Positions 1 through 7,019 of a stretch of 64,000 nt of DNA are shown one piece after another. The notes beneath the pieces are model-generated. The model worked only from the letters and a program-made list of their open reading frames with translations. It had not been told where the DNA came from and ran no database searches. Position 1 is the stretch's first letter, and each line of letters begins with the position of its first letter. Made by a program: the position numbers and the translations under genes. The DNA comes from Arthrobacter sp. Soc17.1.1.1 (GTDB lineage: Bacteria; Actinomycetota; Actinomycetes; Actinomycetales; Micrococcaceae), in the NCBI RefSeq assembly GCF_036867195.1, contig NZ_JBAJII010000003.1:61548-125547 (forward strand), in the 5' to 3' direction.

Positions 1-16
1 ATACCCCCTGGGGTAT
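1..16. promoter_or_regulatory. CstR/CsoR-type operator palindrome 1
   Basis: The first 16 bases (ATACCCCCTGGGGTAT) form a near-perfect ATACCC...GGGTAT palindrome, the operator form used by CsoR/CstR-family repressors. It lies downstream of the leftward rhodanese operon, so it probably controls a gene beginning just outside the window on the left. The regulator encoded at 3197 is the obvious binder, by inference. Confidence 0.6.
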
Positions 17-30
17 CGCTCTGGTGTCTA

Positions 31-56
31 GCGTAATACCCCTAGGGGTATTACGC
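31..56. promoter_or_regulatory. CstR/CsoR-type operator palindrome 2 (perfect 26 bp)
   Basis: Bases 31-56 are an exact 26-bp palindrome with core ATACCCCTAGGGGTAT flanked by GCGTA/TACGC. The centre-to-centre distance to palindrome 1 is about 35 bp. Together they look like a two-site operator of a promoter firing left out of the window. Confidence 0.65.
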
Positions 57-77
57 AAGGCGGGAGATGCCTGCGGG

Positions 78-602
78 TCAGGGTGCTGGGAGGAGGGTGC
101 GTGACCGGGCCCGGGACGGGCCGGGTCCGGGCACGCACCCGGCTTGTGGGGTCCGTCGCCGCGTCTTCAGCGGCCTGCCCAACCTGCCTAAACCTGCCCG
201 GTTGGCCCGGTGTGCCTGGTCTGCCTGGCCTGCCTGGTGTGGTGGGGGCGGCGTGTAGATGACGGGGTGGCCGCCTCGGTACCATTCGGTGATTCCGCCG
301 GCGACGTTGACGGTGGCGTAGCCGCCGCTGGTGAGCATCCGGGCGGCCTGGCTGCTGCGCTTACCGGAGCCGCACAGCAGATACACCGCGGTGTCGGGTA
401 GGTCGGGTAGGTCGGTGAGGCGGGAGGGCAGTTCCTCGAGTGGGATGTTGAGGCTGCCGGGGATGAAGGCCGTGGAATACTCCTGCCTGCTCCGGACATC
501 CACCAGTGCGACACCGGGCCAGAGTTCAGCCAGGCTGTCGGCCGTGATCGCGCGCAACGGCCCGGGGGCCAAGCCCCTGTCAGGCGTTGTGTGGTGTGGC
601 AT
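78..602 (-). CDS. Rhodanese-like sulfurtransferase with long basic tail
   Basis: 174 aa. A single rhodanese domain covers about residues 18-110, with the active-site loop CGSGKRS supplying the persulfide-carrying cysteine. Such proteins move sulfane sulfur between thiols in the cytoplasm. After residue 115 the protein runs into a low-complexity tail rich in Pro, Arg and Ala. That tail may be a genuine extension or drift past a lost stop. The start overlaps the end of the upstream thioredoxin gene by 23 bp, so translation is probably coupled. It is the last gene of the leftward sulfur operon that begins at 3073. Confidence 0.85.
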   Translation of the reverse strand: MPHHTTPDRGLAPGPLRAITADSLAELWPGVALVDVRSRQEYSTAFIPGSLNIPLEELPSRLTDLPDLPDTAVYLLCGSGKRSSQAARMLTSGGYATVNVAGGITEWYRGGHPVIYTPPPPHQAGQADQAHRANRAGLGRLGRPLKTRRRTPQAGCVPGPGPSRARSRTLLPAP

Positions 603-981
603 CCGCGCGGAGTGTGTCCAGGTCCAGGTTTTTCACGGCCTGGACGAGTTCTTCCAGTCCTGCGGCGTTCAGGGCTCCGGGCTGGGAGAAGACCAGGGTC
701 TTGTTCTTGAAGGCCATCAGGGTGGGGATGGAGGTGATGTTCGCGGCGGCGGCGAGGGCCTGCTCGGCTTCGGTATCCACCTTGGCGAAGACGACATCCG
801 GGTGCCTTTCGGCAGCGGCACCGTAGGTGGGGGCGAACATGCGGCAGGGCCCGCACCATGCTGCCCAGAAGTCGACGAACACGATGTCGTTGCTCTCCAG
901 GGTCTGCGCGAAGCTCTGTTCCGTGACGTCGATCGTGGTCGTCGTGGTGGTCGTGGTGGTCGTGGTGGTCGTGGTTGTCAT
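580..981 (-). CDS. trxA-like: Thioredoxin with N-terminal poly-threonine run
   Basis: 133 aa. A classical thioredoxin fold carries the active site WCGPC at about residues 41-45 and the cis-proline segment SIPTLMAF. It reduces disulfides or persulfides in the cytoplasm. The ATG at 981 has a GAAAGGA Shine-Dalgarno. Directly after Met come 15 consecutive threonines encoded by an ACG/ACC repeat (9-bp unit), which is not part of the thioredoxin fold. It sits between two rhodanese genes, a common arrangement in which thioredoxin recycles the sulfurtransferase persulfide. Confidence 0.93.
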   Translation of the reverse strand: MTTTTTTTTTTTTTTTIDVTEQSFAQTLESNDIVFVDFWAAWCGPCRMFAPTYGAAAERHPDVVFAKVDTEAEQALAAAANITSIPTLMAFKNKTLVFSQPGALNAAGLEELVQAVKNLDLDTLRADATPHNA

Positions 982-1038
982 GGTCGTGTTCTGTCCTTTC
1001 CGGGTTCTTTTGGGGCGGGGCGTGGTCGTACGGCGGGT

Positions 1039-1335
1039 TCAGGTAGTGGGCAGGCCCGCACGGGTCCAGGCGGTCATGCCACCGGCCATGGTGTCGGCGC
1101 TGAAACCGGCGCTGTTGAGGGCGTCCGCGACGCGGGCTGAGCGATTACCGCTGCGGCACACCACGATGACCGGGGTGTTCTGCTCGAGCTCATCAACGCG
1201 AGTGGGTAAGTCACCCATGGGCATGTGCAGGGCGCCGGGGATCATGCCTTCGGCGACTTCGAAGTCCTCACGGACGTCGAGGATCTGCGCTGACGGGCGG
1301 CGGGTATTGGTGTCATTGATCGTGATCTCTGCCAT
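1039..1335 (-). CDS. Single-domain rhodanese
   Basis: 98 aa, the length of a stand-alone rhodanese domain. The conserved start (LDVREDFEVAEGMIPGALHMPM) and the active-site loop CRSGNRS are both visible, so the protein should be catalytically competent. The ATG at 1335 follows an AGAAAGGACC ribosome site. The gene lies 62 bp downstream of the TauE/SafE exporter gene and upstream of the thioredoxin gene in the same leftward operon. Role in persulfide handling is inferred from family and context. Confidence 0.92.
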   Translation of the reverse strand: MAEITINDTNTRRPSAQILDVREDFEVAEGMIPGALHMPMGDLPTRVDELEQNTPVIVVCRSGNRSARVADALNSAGFSADTMAGGMTAWTRAGLPTT

Positions 1336-1397
1336 GGAGAGGTCCTTTCTGGGTGGGATGGGGTCGAACGCTGTAGGTGAGGTGGTGTTGGGATGGA

Positions 1398-2342
1398 TCA
1401 GGCGGGTGTGGGTGTGTTGCGGCGCCGACCCCGCCGGCCCTGATCGTCCTGATCGTTACCGGTGCGGTGGCGGTTGCGGGTGTTCAGGGGGCATGCCGGG
1501 ATGATGAATCGGCAGGCAATGAGAGCGGCGAGGGCGACGCCTGCGACGATTGCGGCGAGGACGAGGCGGCTGTCCGCGGGTGCCTGCTGGATGAGGACGA
1601 ACGCACCCATGACCAGAACGAACCAGCCGAAACCCTTGCGCAGGGCAGCTTCGGGGATCCGGCCGGCGAGCTGGGCGCCGATCAGGGACCCAACGATCGC
1701 AGCAGCGGTCACGGCCAAGGTCAGCGGCCAGTTGATCTCCACGGTGGTGAGGTACCCGGCGAGGCCCGCGAAGGACTTCATGGAAATCACGACCAGCGAC
1801 GTGCCGACGGCCACCGACATCGGCAGTCCACCGAGCAAGGCCAGGGCGGGGACGACGAGGAACCCGCCACCGGCCCCGACGAGGCCGGTGACCAGGCCGA
1901 CGACCACACCATCGAGGATGACCCGCTTCAGGGGCAGCTCACGCTTCACACCCTCAGATGGGGTGGAGCTGGTGGTTTTTTTGCGGCCGCGGATCATCGC
2001 GATCGAGGTGGCGACCATCATGAGGGCGAATGCGACGAGCAGGATCTGTCCGGGGATGTACCCGCCGAGCAGCCCGCCGATGAACGCACCAGCCATGCCG
2101 GCGGCGCCGAAGATCAGGCCGGTCCGCCACATCACGCGTCCGTTCCGGGCGTGGCTGATGACGCTGATCGCCGAGGTGACACCGACGACGAACAGGGACG
2201 CCGCGATCGCTTCCTTGGCCTCGAACCCGGCCACGTACACCAGGATCGGGACGGTCAGGATCGACCCGCCACCGCCCAGGACACCCAGGGACAGGCCGAT
2301 CAGGATCGACAGGGCCAGAACGAGGATCAGGGTCAAACTCAC
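1398..2342 (-). CDS. TauE/SafE-family sulfite or sulfur-anion exporter
   Basis: 314 aa, polytopic membrane protein. Two homologous halves carry the family's glycine-rich signatures (LGVLGGGGSILTVPIL near residue 20 and LVGAGGGFLVVPAL near residue 155). About eight hydrophobic segments are followed by a basic C-terminal tail. Family members export sulfite, sulfoacetate or thiosulfate. The GTG start at 2342 overlaps the TGA of the upstream rhodanese-DUF2892 gene (GTGA), implying translational coupling. It probably removes sulfite or thiosulfate made by the neighbouring sulfurtransferases. Confidence 0.9.
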   Translation of the reverse strand: MSLTLILVLALSILIGLSLGVLGGGGSILTVPILVYVAGFEAKEAIAASLFVVGVTSAISVISHARNGRVMWRTGLIFGAAGMAGAFIGGLLGGYIPGQILLVAFALMMVATSIAMIRGRKKTTSSTPSEGVKRELPLKRVILDGVVVGLVTGLVGAGGGFLVVPALALLGGLPMSVAVGTSLVVISMKSFAGLAGYLTTVEINWPLTLAVTAAAIVGSLIGAQLAGRIPEAALRKGFGWFVLVMGAFVLIQQAPADSRLVLAAIVAGVALAALIACRFIIPACPLNTRNRHRTGNDQDDQGRRGRRRNTPTPA

Positions 2343-3073
2343 GCCACACCAACCGTTTCATCAGCCTTGCCGTCAGCCGAGTTCGCGGCCTGGGTGCTCT
2401 GGGCTGATGTGGCCGAGGTGGTGGTGGGGAGGGTGTGGATCGCGGATTCGCGGGTGGGTTCCTGGGCTGCCTTGTTCCACGGCATGACGGACAGGGCCTT
2501 GCCCATGGCGCAGGTGTTGGTCGCCGCGGAGAACGTGAGCCCGGTACCGATGACGCCGGCGATGGTGCGGACCTTGGGGGAGACGAACCGTCCGCCGGCG
2601 AGGCCGGCGATGACGAGGGACCCGGCGACCATGCGGACTTGGCGCTCGAGGTCCCAACGTGCCTTGCCGCGCACGACGTCGCCGCCGGCTGCGGCGTACC
2701 CGGGCACTCCGCCGGTGAGGACGTGGGCGGTGCTGATGCCCGAGGCGGCCAGGCGCTGCCGGGCCTGCTCCGCACGCACCCCGGACTGGCAGGCCAGGAC
2801 GACCCGTGAGCCCAGGCGTGATGCGACCTCGTCGGTGTGCTCTGACAGCAGCGGCAACGGCACGTTGTAGGAGCCGGGGATGTGCATGGACTCGAACTCG
2901 GCCGCGGACCGCACGTCAATCACCACGAGATCCTGCCGCCCGCTTTCAGCGTTCTGGCCGTCGAGCCAGGAGCGCAGTTCCTCGGGTGCCAGCGCCGTAA
3001 TGGCAGGGGCAGCAGGGGCAGCAGGGGCGGCGGTGGTGGCGGGAGCGGTGGCAGTGGGGGTGGGGGTGTTCAT
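2339..3073 (-). CDS. Rhodanese fused to DUF2892 membrane domain
   Basis: 244 aa from the ATG at 3073, first gene of the leftward operon. A Pro/Ala/Thr-rich N-terminus precedes a rhodanese domain (about residues 35-125, active cysteine in LACQSGVRA). A DUF2892 module follows, with two hydrophobic stretches and the typical end motif CAMGKALSVMPWN. Such fusions place a sulfurtransferase at the inner face of the membrane. The frame is open to 3397, but that part is antisense to cstR; the start at 3073 lies just downstream of the operator array 3102-3159. Confidence 0.88.
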   Translation of the reverse strand: MNTPTPTATAPATTAAPAAPAAPAITALAPEELRSWLDGQNAESGRQDLVVIDVRSAAEFESMHIPGSYNVPLPLLSEHTDEVASRLGSRVVLACQSGVRAEQARQRLAASGISTAHVLTGGVPGYAAAGGDVVRGKARWDLERQVRMVAGSLVIAGLAGGRFVSPKVRTIAGVIGTGLTFSAATNTCAMGKALSVMPWNKAAQEPTRESAIHTLPTTTSATSAQSTQAANSADGKADETVGVA

Positions 3074-3101
3074 GGGAACCTTCCGGTCGGTGCTGAAGTG
3101 G

Positions 3102-3159
3102 ATACCCCCAGGAGTATTCCGCATACCCCTGGGGGTAGTCAAAATACGGGTGGGGGTAT
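3102..3159. promoter_or_regulatory. Triple CstR-type operator in divergent promoter
   Basis: Three 16-bp palindromes with ATACC(C) and GGGTAT/GGGTAG arms lie at 3102-3117, 3123-3138 and 3144-3159, spaced about 21 bp (two helical turns) apart. They fill the gap between the divergent rhodanese operon (start 3073) and the repressor gene (start 3197). The layout implies autoregulation and cooperative or same-face binding. The match to CsoR/CstR operators is from family knowledge; spacing and symmetry are seen directly. Confidence 0.75.
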
Positions 3160-3196
3160 AAGCTTGAGGGAGTAGAAACGACCTTTGGAGAACACC

Positions 3197-3454
3197 ATGC
3201 AGCTGGACCCGACCGAACTGACCCCCGTCATCAACCGCATGAAGCGAGCACAAGGCCAGCTGGCCGCAGTGGTCCGCATGCTCGAGGAAGGCCAGGACTG
3301 CAAGGACGTCGTCACGCAGCTTTCCGCGGTCTCCAAAGCACTCGACCGGGCCGGCTTCGCAATCATCGCCAGCGGCCTCGAGCAGTGCATCGTCCAAAAG
3401 GACGCCAGCCTGGACAAGAAGGAACTCGAGAAGCTGTTCCTCACCCTCGCCTGA
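3197..3454 (+). CDS. cstR: CstR-like persulfide-sensing repressor (CsoR/FrmR family)
   Basis: 85 aa, all-helical family repressor. The ATG at 3197 is preferred because GGAG lies 6 bp upstream; an in-frame TTG at 3185 is possible. Cys35 and Cys64 are 29 residues apart, the spacing of CsoR Cys36/Cys65 and CstR Cys31/Cys60. The copper-ligand His of CsoR (four residues before the second Cys) is replaced by Gly60. Loss of that ligand points to a thiol/persulfide sensor, not a Cu(I) sensor. It is divergent from the sulfur operon and flanked by three matching operators. Confidence 0.88.
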   Translation: MQLDPTELTPVINRMKRAQGQLAAVVRMLEEGQDCKDVVTQLSAVSKALDRAGFAIIASGLEQCIVQKDASLDKKELEKLFLTLA

Positions 3455-3532
3455 GATACACCCATGAGCCTGGTATCAGGCCCATGCTCGGGAATTCACT
3501 CGACAGCCCGCACCCCGTGTAAAGGAGATCCG

Positions 3533-3967
3533 ATGACCTACACCCACTCGATCGCTGTCCCGCTGTCCTGGGAGGACGCAGTGCAGGGCACGCGTGAAGC
3601 CCTCGCCGCGCAGGGATTCGGGATTCTCACCGAGATCGACGTCCGATCAACCTTCACCACGAAGCTCGGCGCCGAGGCTGGGGACGCGGTGGGGGACTAC
3701 GTCATCCTCGGCGCGTGCAACCCGACCCTGGCCAGCAAGGCACTGGCTGCAGAGCCGTCCCTGGGAGCGCTGCTGCCCTGCAACGTCATCGTCCGCCGCA
3801 GCGTCGACGCGCAGGTGACGACGATCGAGGCAATCGACCCGCTGACGATGCTGGAACTCAGCGACAGCTCCGCCGTCCGCGAGGTAGCCCAGGACGCGGC
3901 TGCCCGCCTGCGCTACGCCCTCACCAACCTCAGTGAACTCGGAACGGCAACCCGGCCAAGCAGCTAA
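3533..3967 (+). CDS. DUF302 domain protein
   Basis: 144 aa. The ATG at 3533 has a strong AAAGGAG site. The protein shows the DUF302 pattern (FGILTEIDV, YVILGACNP, PCNVIVRR, DPLTML), with Cys in GACNP and LLPCN. DUF302 proteins are small, of unknown activity, and recur next to rhodanese, TauE and CsoR-type genes in sulfur and metal islands. The gene follows cstR by 78 bp in the same direction and is probably in its regulon. Homology and context are solid; biochemical role is unknown. Confidence 0.88.
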   Translation: MTYTHSIAVPLSWEDAVQGTREALAAQGFGILTEIDVRSTFTTKLGAEAGDAVGDYVILGACNPTLASKALAAEPSLGALLPCNVIVRRSVDAQVTTIEAIDPLTMLELSDSSAVREVAQDAAARLRYALTNLSELGTATRPSS

Positions 3968-4127
3968 GAACACAGGCAGCTATCGGCGGGGGTCCGGAAG
4001 GGCCCGCGCTGATGGTTGCCGACCGGGCTCGTTGTCCAGAAGGGACAAGAGGGATCGGGCGTTTGGCGGGGGTAGGCAAGCCATTCCTGCGTGGTACGGA
4101 CGCCGCTGAGGTGGTTGACTGCTCGCC

Positions 4128-4847
4128 ATGACCGACGCCCAGCAGACGCGTATCGAGCCGCACGACACCGGAATCGCCGCACGATTGAACTGGTTGCGTG
4201 CCGCCGTTCTCGGCGCCAACGACGGCATCGTATCGACCGCCGCCACCGTCATCGGTGTCGCAGGAGTGACGAACACCCTCACGCCGATCCTGGTCGCCGG
4301 CACAGCTGCCGTCGTCGGCGGATCCGTGTCGATGGCACTGGGCGAATACGTATCGGTCAGCAGCCAACGCGACAGCCAGGAAGCGCTCATCGCCAAGGAA
4401 CGCCAGGAACTCGCCGACGACCCCGACGGTGAACTCGCGGAACTCGCCGGCCTTTACGAGGAAAAAGGCTTGTCCCCGGACACCGCCCGGCAGGTCGCCG
4501 ATGAACTCACCGCGCACGATGCCCTTGCAGCTCATCTCTCCGCCGAACTGAACATCGATGAGCTCGAGGTCGCAAACCCCTGGCACGCAGCCCTCGCCTC
4601 CGCGGCTGCCTTCGCTGCCGGAGCTGTCCTGCCACTGCTGGCCATCCTGCTCTTCCCCGCCGGCATCAGGATACCCGCCACCTTCATCGCCGTCCTGATC
4701 GCCCTGGCCATCACCGGCGCCCTCAGCGCCCACGCCGGCGGCAGCTCCCGACGCAGGGCCGTCATCCGCCTCGTCCTGGGTGGGGCACTGGCCATGGGAT
4801 TCACCTACCTCATAGGGAACCTCCTCGGAGCCACCGGCATCGCCTGA
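4128..4847 (+). CDS. VIT1/CCC1-family iron or manganese transporter
   Basis: 239 aa. The N-terminal family signature is clear (RAAVLGANDGIVSTAATVIGVAG, then SMALGEYVSVSSQRDSQEA). A charged loop at about residues 80-145 corresponds to the metal-binding domain, and three hydrophobic segments follow. Plant and yeast relatives move Fe2+ or Mn2+ into vacuoles; bacterial ones are thought to export Fe/Mn. ATG at 4128. No regulator adjoins it, and the 160 bp upstream show no clear operator. Substrate is not resolved by sequence. Confidence 0.87.
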   Translation: MTDAQQTRIEPHDTGIAARLNWLRAAVLGANDGIVSTAATVIGVAGVTNTLTPILVAGTAAVVGGSVSMALGEYVSVSSQRDSQEALIAKERQELADDPDGELAELAGLYEEKGLSPDTARQVADELTAHDALAAHLSAELNIDELEVANPWHAALASAAAFAAGAVLPLLAILLFPAGIRIPATFIAVLIALAITGALSAHAGGSSRRRAVIRLVLGGALAMGFTYLIGNLLGATGIA

Positions 4848-5069
4848 CAAGCGGCGACTCCACCTGCCTGGTCTGAGGCGGCACCATCGTCGGATCCGCC
4901 GCGTCCTTCAAATCGGTTCACTCTGACATGGCGTCTCATCCGATCAGCACGTCATCTAACAGGTAGTAGCTGCACCAATTCTCAGGCGTGGCCTACTCTG
5001 GGTGCACTGGTCTCAAACCCTTGTCGTGCCGACTTCACGGTCGGGTATCTCCATGGAGGAGTGCGTCTA

Positions 5070-5480
5070 ATGGATCAGTTCACCGTCCGTCGGGAAGCCA
5101 ACGTGTTGTTCCTGCGCTGGGCGCCGGGGGCGCACATCACCTACCTTGTAGCGGTCGAAGCAGCACGGGCCCTCAGACACATCAGCGACGGGGGGACGTT
5201 GCCCCTGGTCGTCTCCATGGCCGGCATCGACGGGCTGGCATTGAAGGCCCGCATGGGAATGAACACGTACCCCGGGTTCAGTGCTGTCGCACTGATCGGT
5301 GACAGCTCGGTCGATGAGGTTCTCGCTGGATTCTCCCACCAGTCCCTCACCGACACCCGTTACTTCACCAGCGAAGAAGCCGCCCTGGCATGGCTTCAGA
5401 CGAGAACCGGAACGGACACTGCACCGGCAAGACGCACGGGAATGTCATTGACGGATGAGCAGGAGGAATCCGCAGCCTGA
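5070..5480 (+). CDS. Small STAS/SpoIIAA-like protein
   Basis: 136 aa. ATG 5070 is chosen because GGAGGA lies 9 bp upstream; the in-frame GTG at 5061 abuts that site. The alternating strand-helix pattern (ANVLFLRWAPG, TLPLVVSMAGIDGLALKARMGM, FSAVALIGDSSVDEVLAGF, YFTSEEAALAWLQ) resembles the STAS/SEC14-like small proteins common in Arthrobacter. No catalytic motif or membrane segment is seen. The last 25 residues are polar and probably disordered. Function unknown; the fold assignment is tentative. Confidence 0.7.
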   Translation: MDQFTVRREANVLFLRWAPGAHITYLVAVEAARALRHISDGGTLPLVVSMAGIDGLALKARMGMNTYPGFSAVALIGDSSVDEVLAGFSHQSLTDTRYFTSEEAALAWLQTRTGTDTAPARRTGMSLTDEQEESAA

Positions 5481-5528
5481 GAAAACGCCAGCGGCTTCTG
5501 TAAGTGAGCCAGCGACAGAAGGAGATCG

Positions 5529-5672
5529 CTACTGAAGGTCAACGAGGAGTTCGCACACGCCTTCCATGAGCAGCATGTGCTCCAGGTCCGGCAGCGGCAT
5601 CAGCCCATACAAGAAGGCTTCCACGTCGATCTCGTCGAGCCGACCGGTAAACGCGATGTACTGCAACCACAC
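5529..5672 (-). CDS. Possible 47-aa protein or gene remnant
   Basis: A short leftward frame opens at GTG 5672 and ends TAG at 5529. Its product (WLQYIAFTGRLDEIDVEAF, then YGLMPLPDLEHMLL) has the look of small helical actinobacterial proteins of about 50-60 aa. A stop codon lies just upstream of the homologous-looking part, so it may be the C-terminal stump of a lost gene. No ribosome site stands out. I cannot assign a function. Confidence 0.3.
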   Translation of the reverse strand: MWLQYIAFTGRLDEIDVEAFLYGLMPLPDLEHMLLMEGVCELLVDLQ

Positions 5673-5733
5673 GCCCCACGGATCAATGCCCTAATTTTCG
5701 ATGAAAAGACGGGGTGCAGATCCCGCCAAATCT

Positions 5734-5765
5734 ATAGTTCTACAAACCAACATTTGTAGAACTAT
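5734..5765. repeat. Perfect 13-bp inverted repeat, 6-nt loop
   Basis: ATAGTTCTACAAA (5734-5746) and its exact complement (5753-5765) flank CCAACA. It is AT-rich in a GC-rich setting and sits in the roughly 600-bp gene-poor stretch before the resolvase gene. The same stretch also holds a 12-bp direct repeat CCCACAGGTGGA (5812-5823 and 5857-5868). An operator, recombination site or small hairpin RNA are all possible; nothing fixes the role. Confidence 0.5.
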
Positions 5766-6056
5766 CTGTGGGCATGTACTACTGCTTATGCGACCCACGG
5801 GATGGAGCTCACCCACAGGTGGACGGCTTTGAGCTCCACCCTTCGGGCTCCACCCGCCCACAGGTGGATGACCCAACGCGCCAGTCTTCAACGCCTTCGA
5901 AAGCCTTATTGGCCGTGCCGGATTAACTTAGGTCGTATTGTTCACGACCACGCTGGTAGGAGGCTGTGCACGCCTACCGCTCGCTCGAGGTGATGTGTGA
6001 CGTGTCGGTGAGGTGGTGGGTGTGTGCAGGCGGGCTTCTGGTTCCTGCTGTCCATG

Positions 6057-6117
6057 TGTGTGCGGGACAAGCAGCGGAGCGTGGGGAGCTTGTGCCGTGC
6101 ACAAGTGGTCAGGAGGC
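6057..6117 (-). repeat. 61-nt hairpin element, copy A
   Basis: Read on the minus strand, this 61-nt block matches 54745-54805 at about 55 of 61 positions. Inside it lies an inverted repeat (arms 6063-6072 and 6088-6097, GCTTGTGCCG with one mismatch) around a 15-nt loop. Neither copy is in a credible gene. The two copies face opposite ways and bracket 48.6 kb. It could be a terminator-like REP element, a small RNA or a transposon end. Confidence 0.6.
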
Positions 6118-6282
6118 GCGCCAACTACATCACCCCTGTCGACCCGCCCCGACCGTTTAAGAGCCAGTTCTTTTGCACCACTCGAGCTCGCGCTTTTTGG
6201 CTCTCTATCCAAGTGCGAAACGTGTATTGTCATAACGCGAGGGTGAGACGGATTCTGCGACCCTCCGAACTGGGGAGGGAAC

Positions 6283-6924
6283 ATGGAACGACCGGAACGT
6301 CTCGAAGGCGTCGAGGAGCCGCGGCTGGTGCCTGACGGGGTTCTGATCGGATACGCCCGCGTGTCTACTACGGACCAGAACCTCGAGGCGCAGACCCGTC
6401 AGCTGGTCGACGCCGGTTGCTACGACGTCTACGCGGACCACGGCAAGTCCGGCGCGACAATGACCCGCCCCGAGCTGGAGAGTTGCCTGCGGGCGCTGCA
6501 GCCAGGCAACACGCTCGTGGTAACCAAGCTCGACCGGCTCGGCCGGACAGTGCGCGGACTCGTGGAGCTTCTGGACTCTCTGCACGAGCGGGGCATCATG
6601 TTCCGATCCCTCGGTGAGGGCATTGACACCACTACGGCTTCGGGCCGGCTGATGTTCACCGTCATCGCGGACGTCGCGGAGATGGAACGCGAGTTGATTC
6701 GGGAACGGACGAAGGCTGGACTCGCCGTCGCTACAGGCAAGGGCGGTCGACCGCCACGCCTTCAACCCCACGACGTCGTGGAAGCGCGTCGGCTCAGGGA
6801 GGAGAAGTGGACTGTCGAAGCCATCGCCAAGAAGTTCAAGGTCCACCGCTCCACGATCATTCGCGCACTGCGCACCGATGGTCTCGCTGGTGCCGCCTAC
6901 AAGGGTCAGCCCAGTGGTGATTAG
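6283..6924 (+). CDS. Tn3-type serine recombinase (resolvase)
   Basis: 213 aa. The catalytic domain is intact: GYARVSTTDQN with nucleophile Ser28, LVVTKLDRLGRTVRGLVELL, and the E-helix GRLMFTVIADVAEMERELIRERT. A C-terminal helix-turn-helix (about residues 172-200, TVEAIAKKFKVHRSTIIRAL) binds DNA. No transposase gene is nearby, so the likely role is plasmid multimer resolution. The 150 bp upstream are the expected place for its res site. The ATG at 6283 is preceded by GGGGAGGGA. It starts the plasmid-backbone block that runs to 16458. Confidence 0.92.
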   Translation: MERPERLEGVEEPRLVPDGVLIGYARVSTTDQNLEAQTRQLVDAGCYDVYADHGKSGATMTRPELESCLRALQPGNTLVVTKLDRLGRTVRGLVELLDSLHERGIMFRSLGEGIDTTTASGRLMFTVIADVAEMERELIRERTKAGLAVATGKGGRPPRLQPHDVVEARRLREEKWTVEAIAKKFKVHRSTIIRALRTDGLAGAAYKGQPSGD

Positions 6925-7019
6925 AGGACTGAGGCTGATGTCTGTGAACCCTTCCCGATGAGTGGTCGGGCGCTGGGTACGGTGGGGGCAGGATTCGACC
7001 GGCACCAGGGGGACCGAAG

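Noticed and set aside
1377..2870. 497-codon open frame on the plus strand
   Set aside because: It is antisense to the TauE and rhodanese genes, is rich in Asp/Gly/Gln/Arg and has no domain likeness; typical shadow in GC-rich DNA.
5481..6924. A complete Tn3 transposon around the resolvase
   Set aside because: No transposase gene or 38-bp terminal repeats are visible; the resolvase adjoins plasmid transfer genes and fits multimer resolution better.
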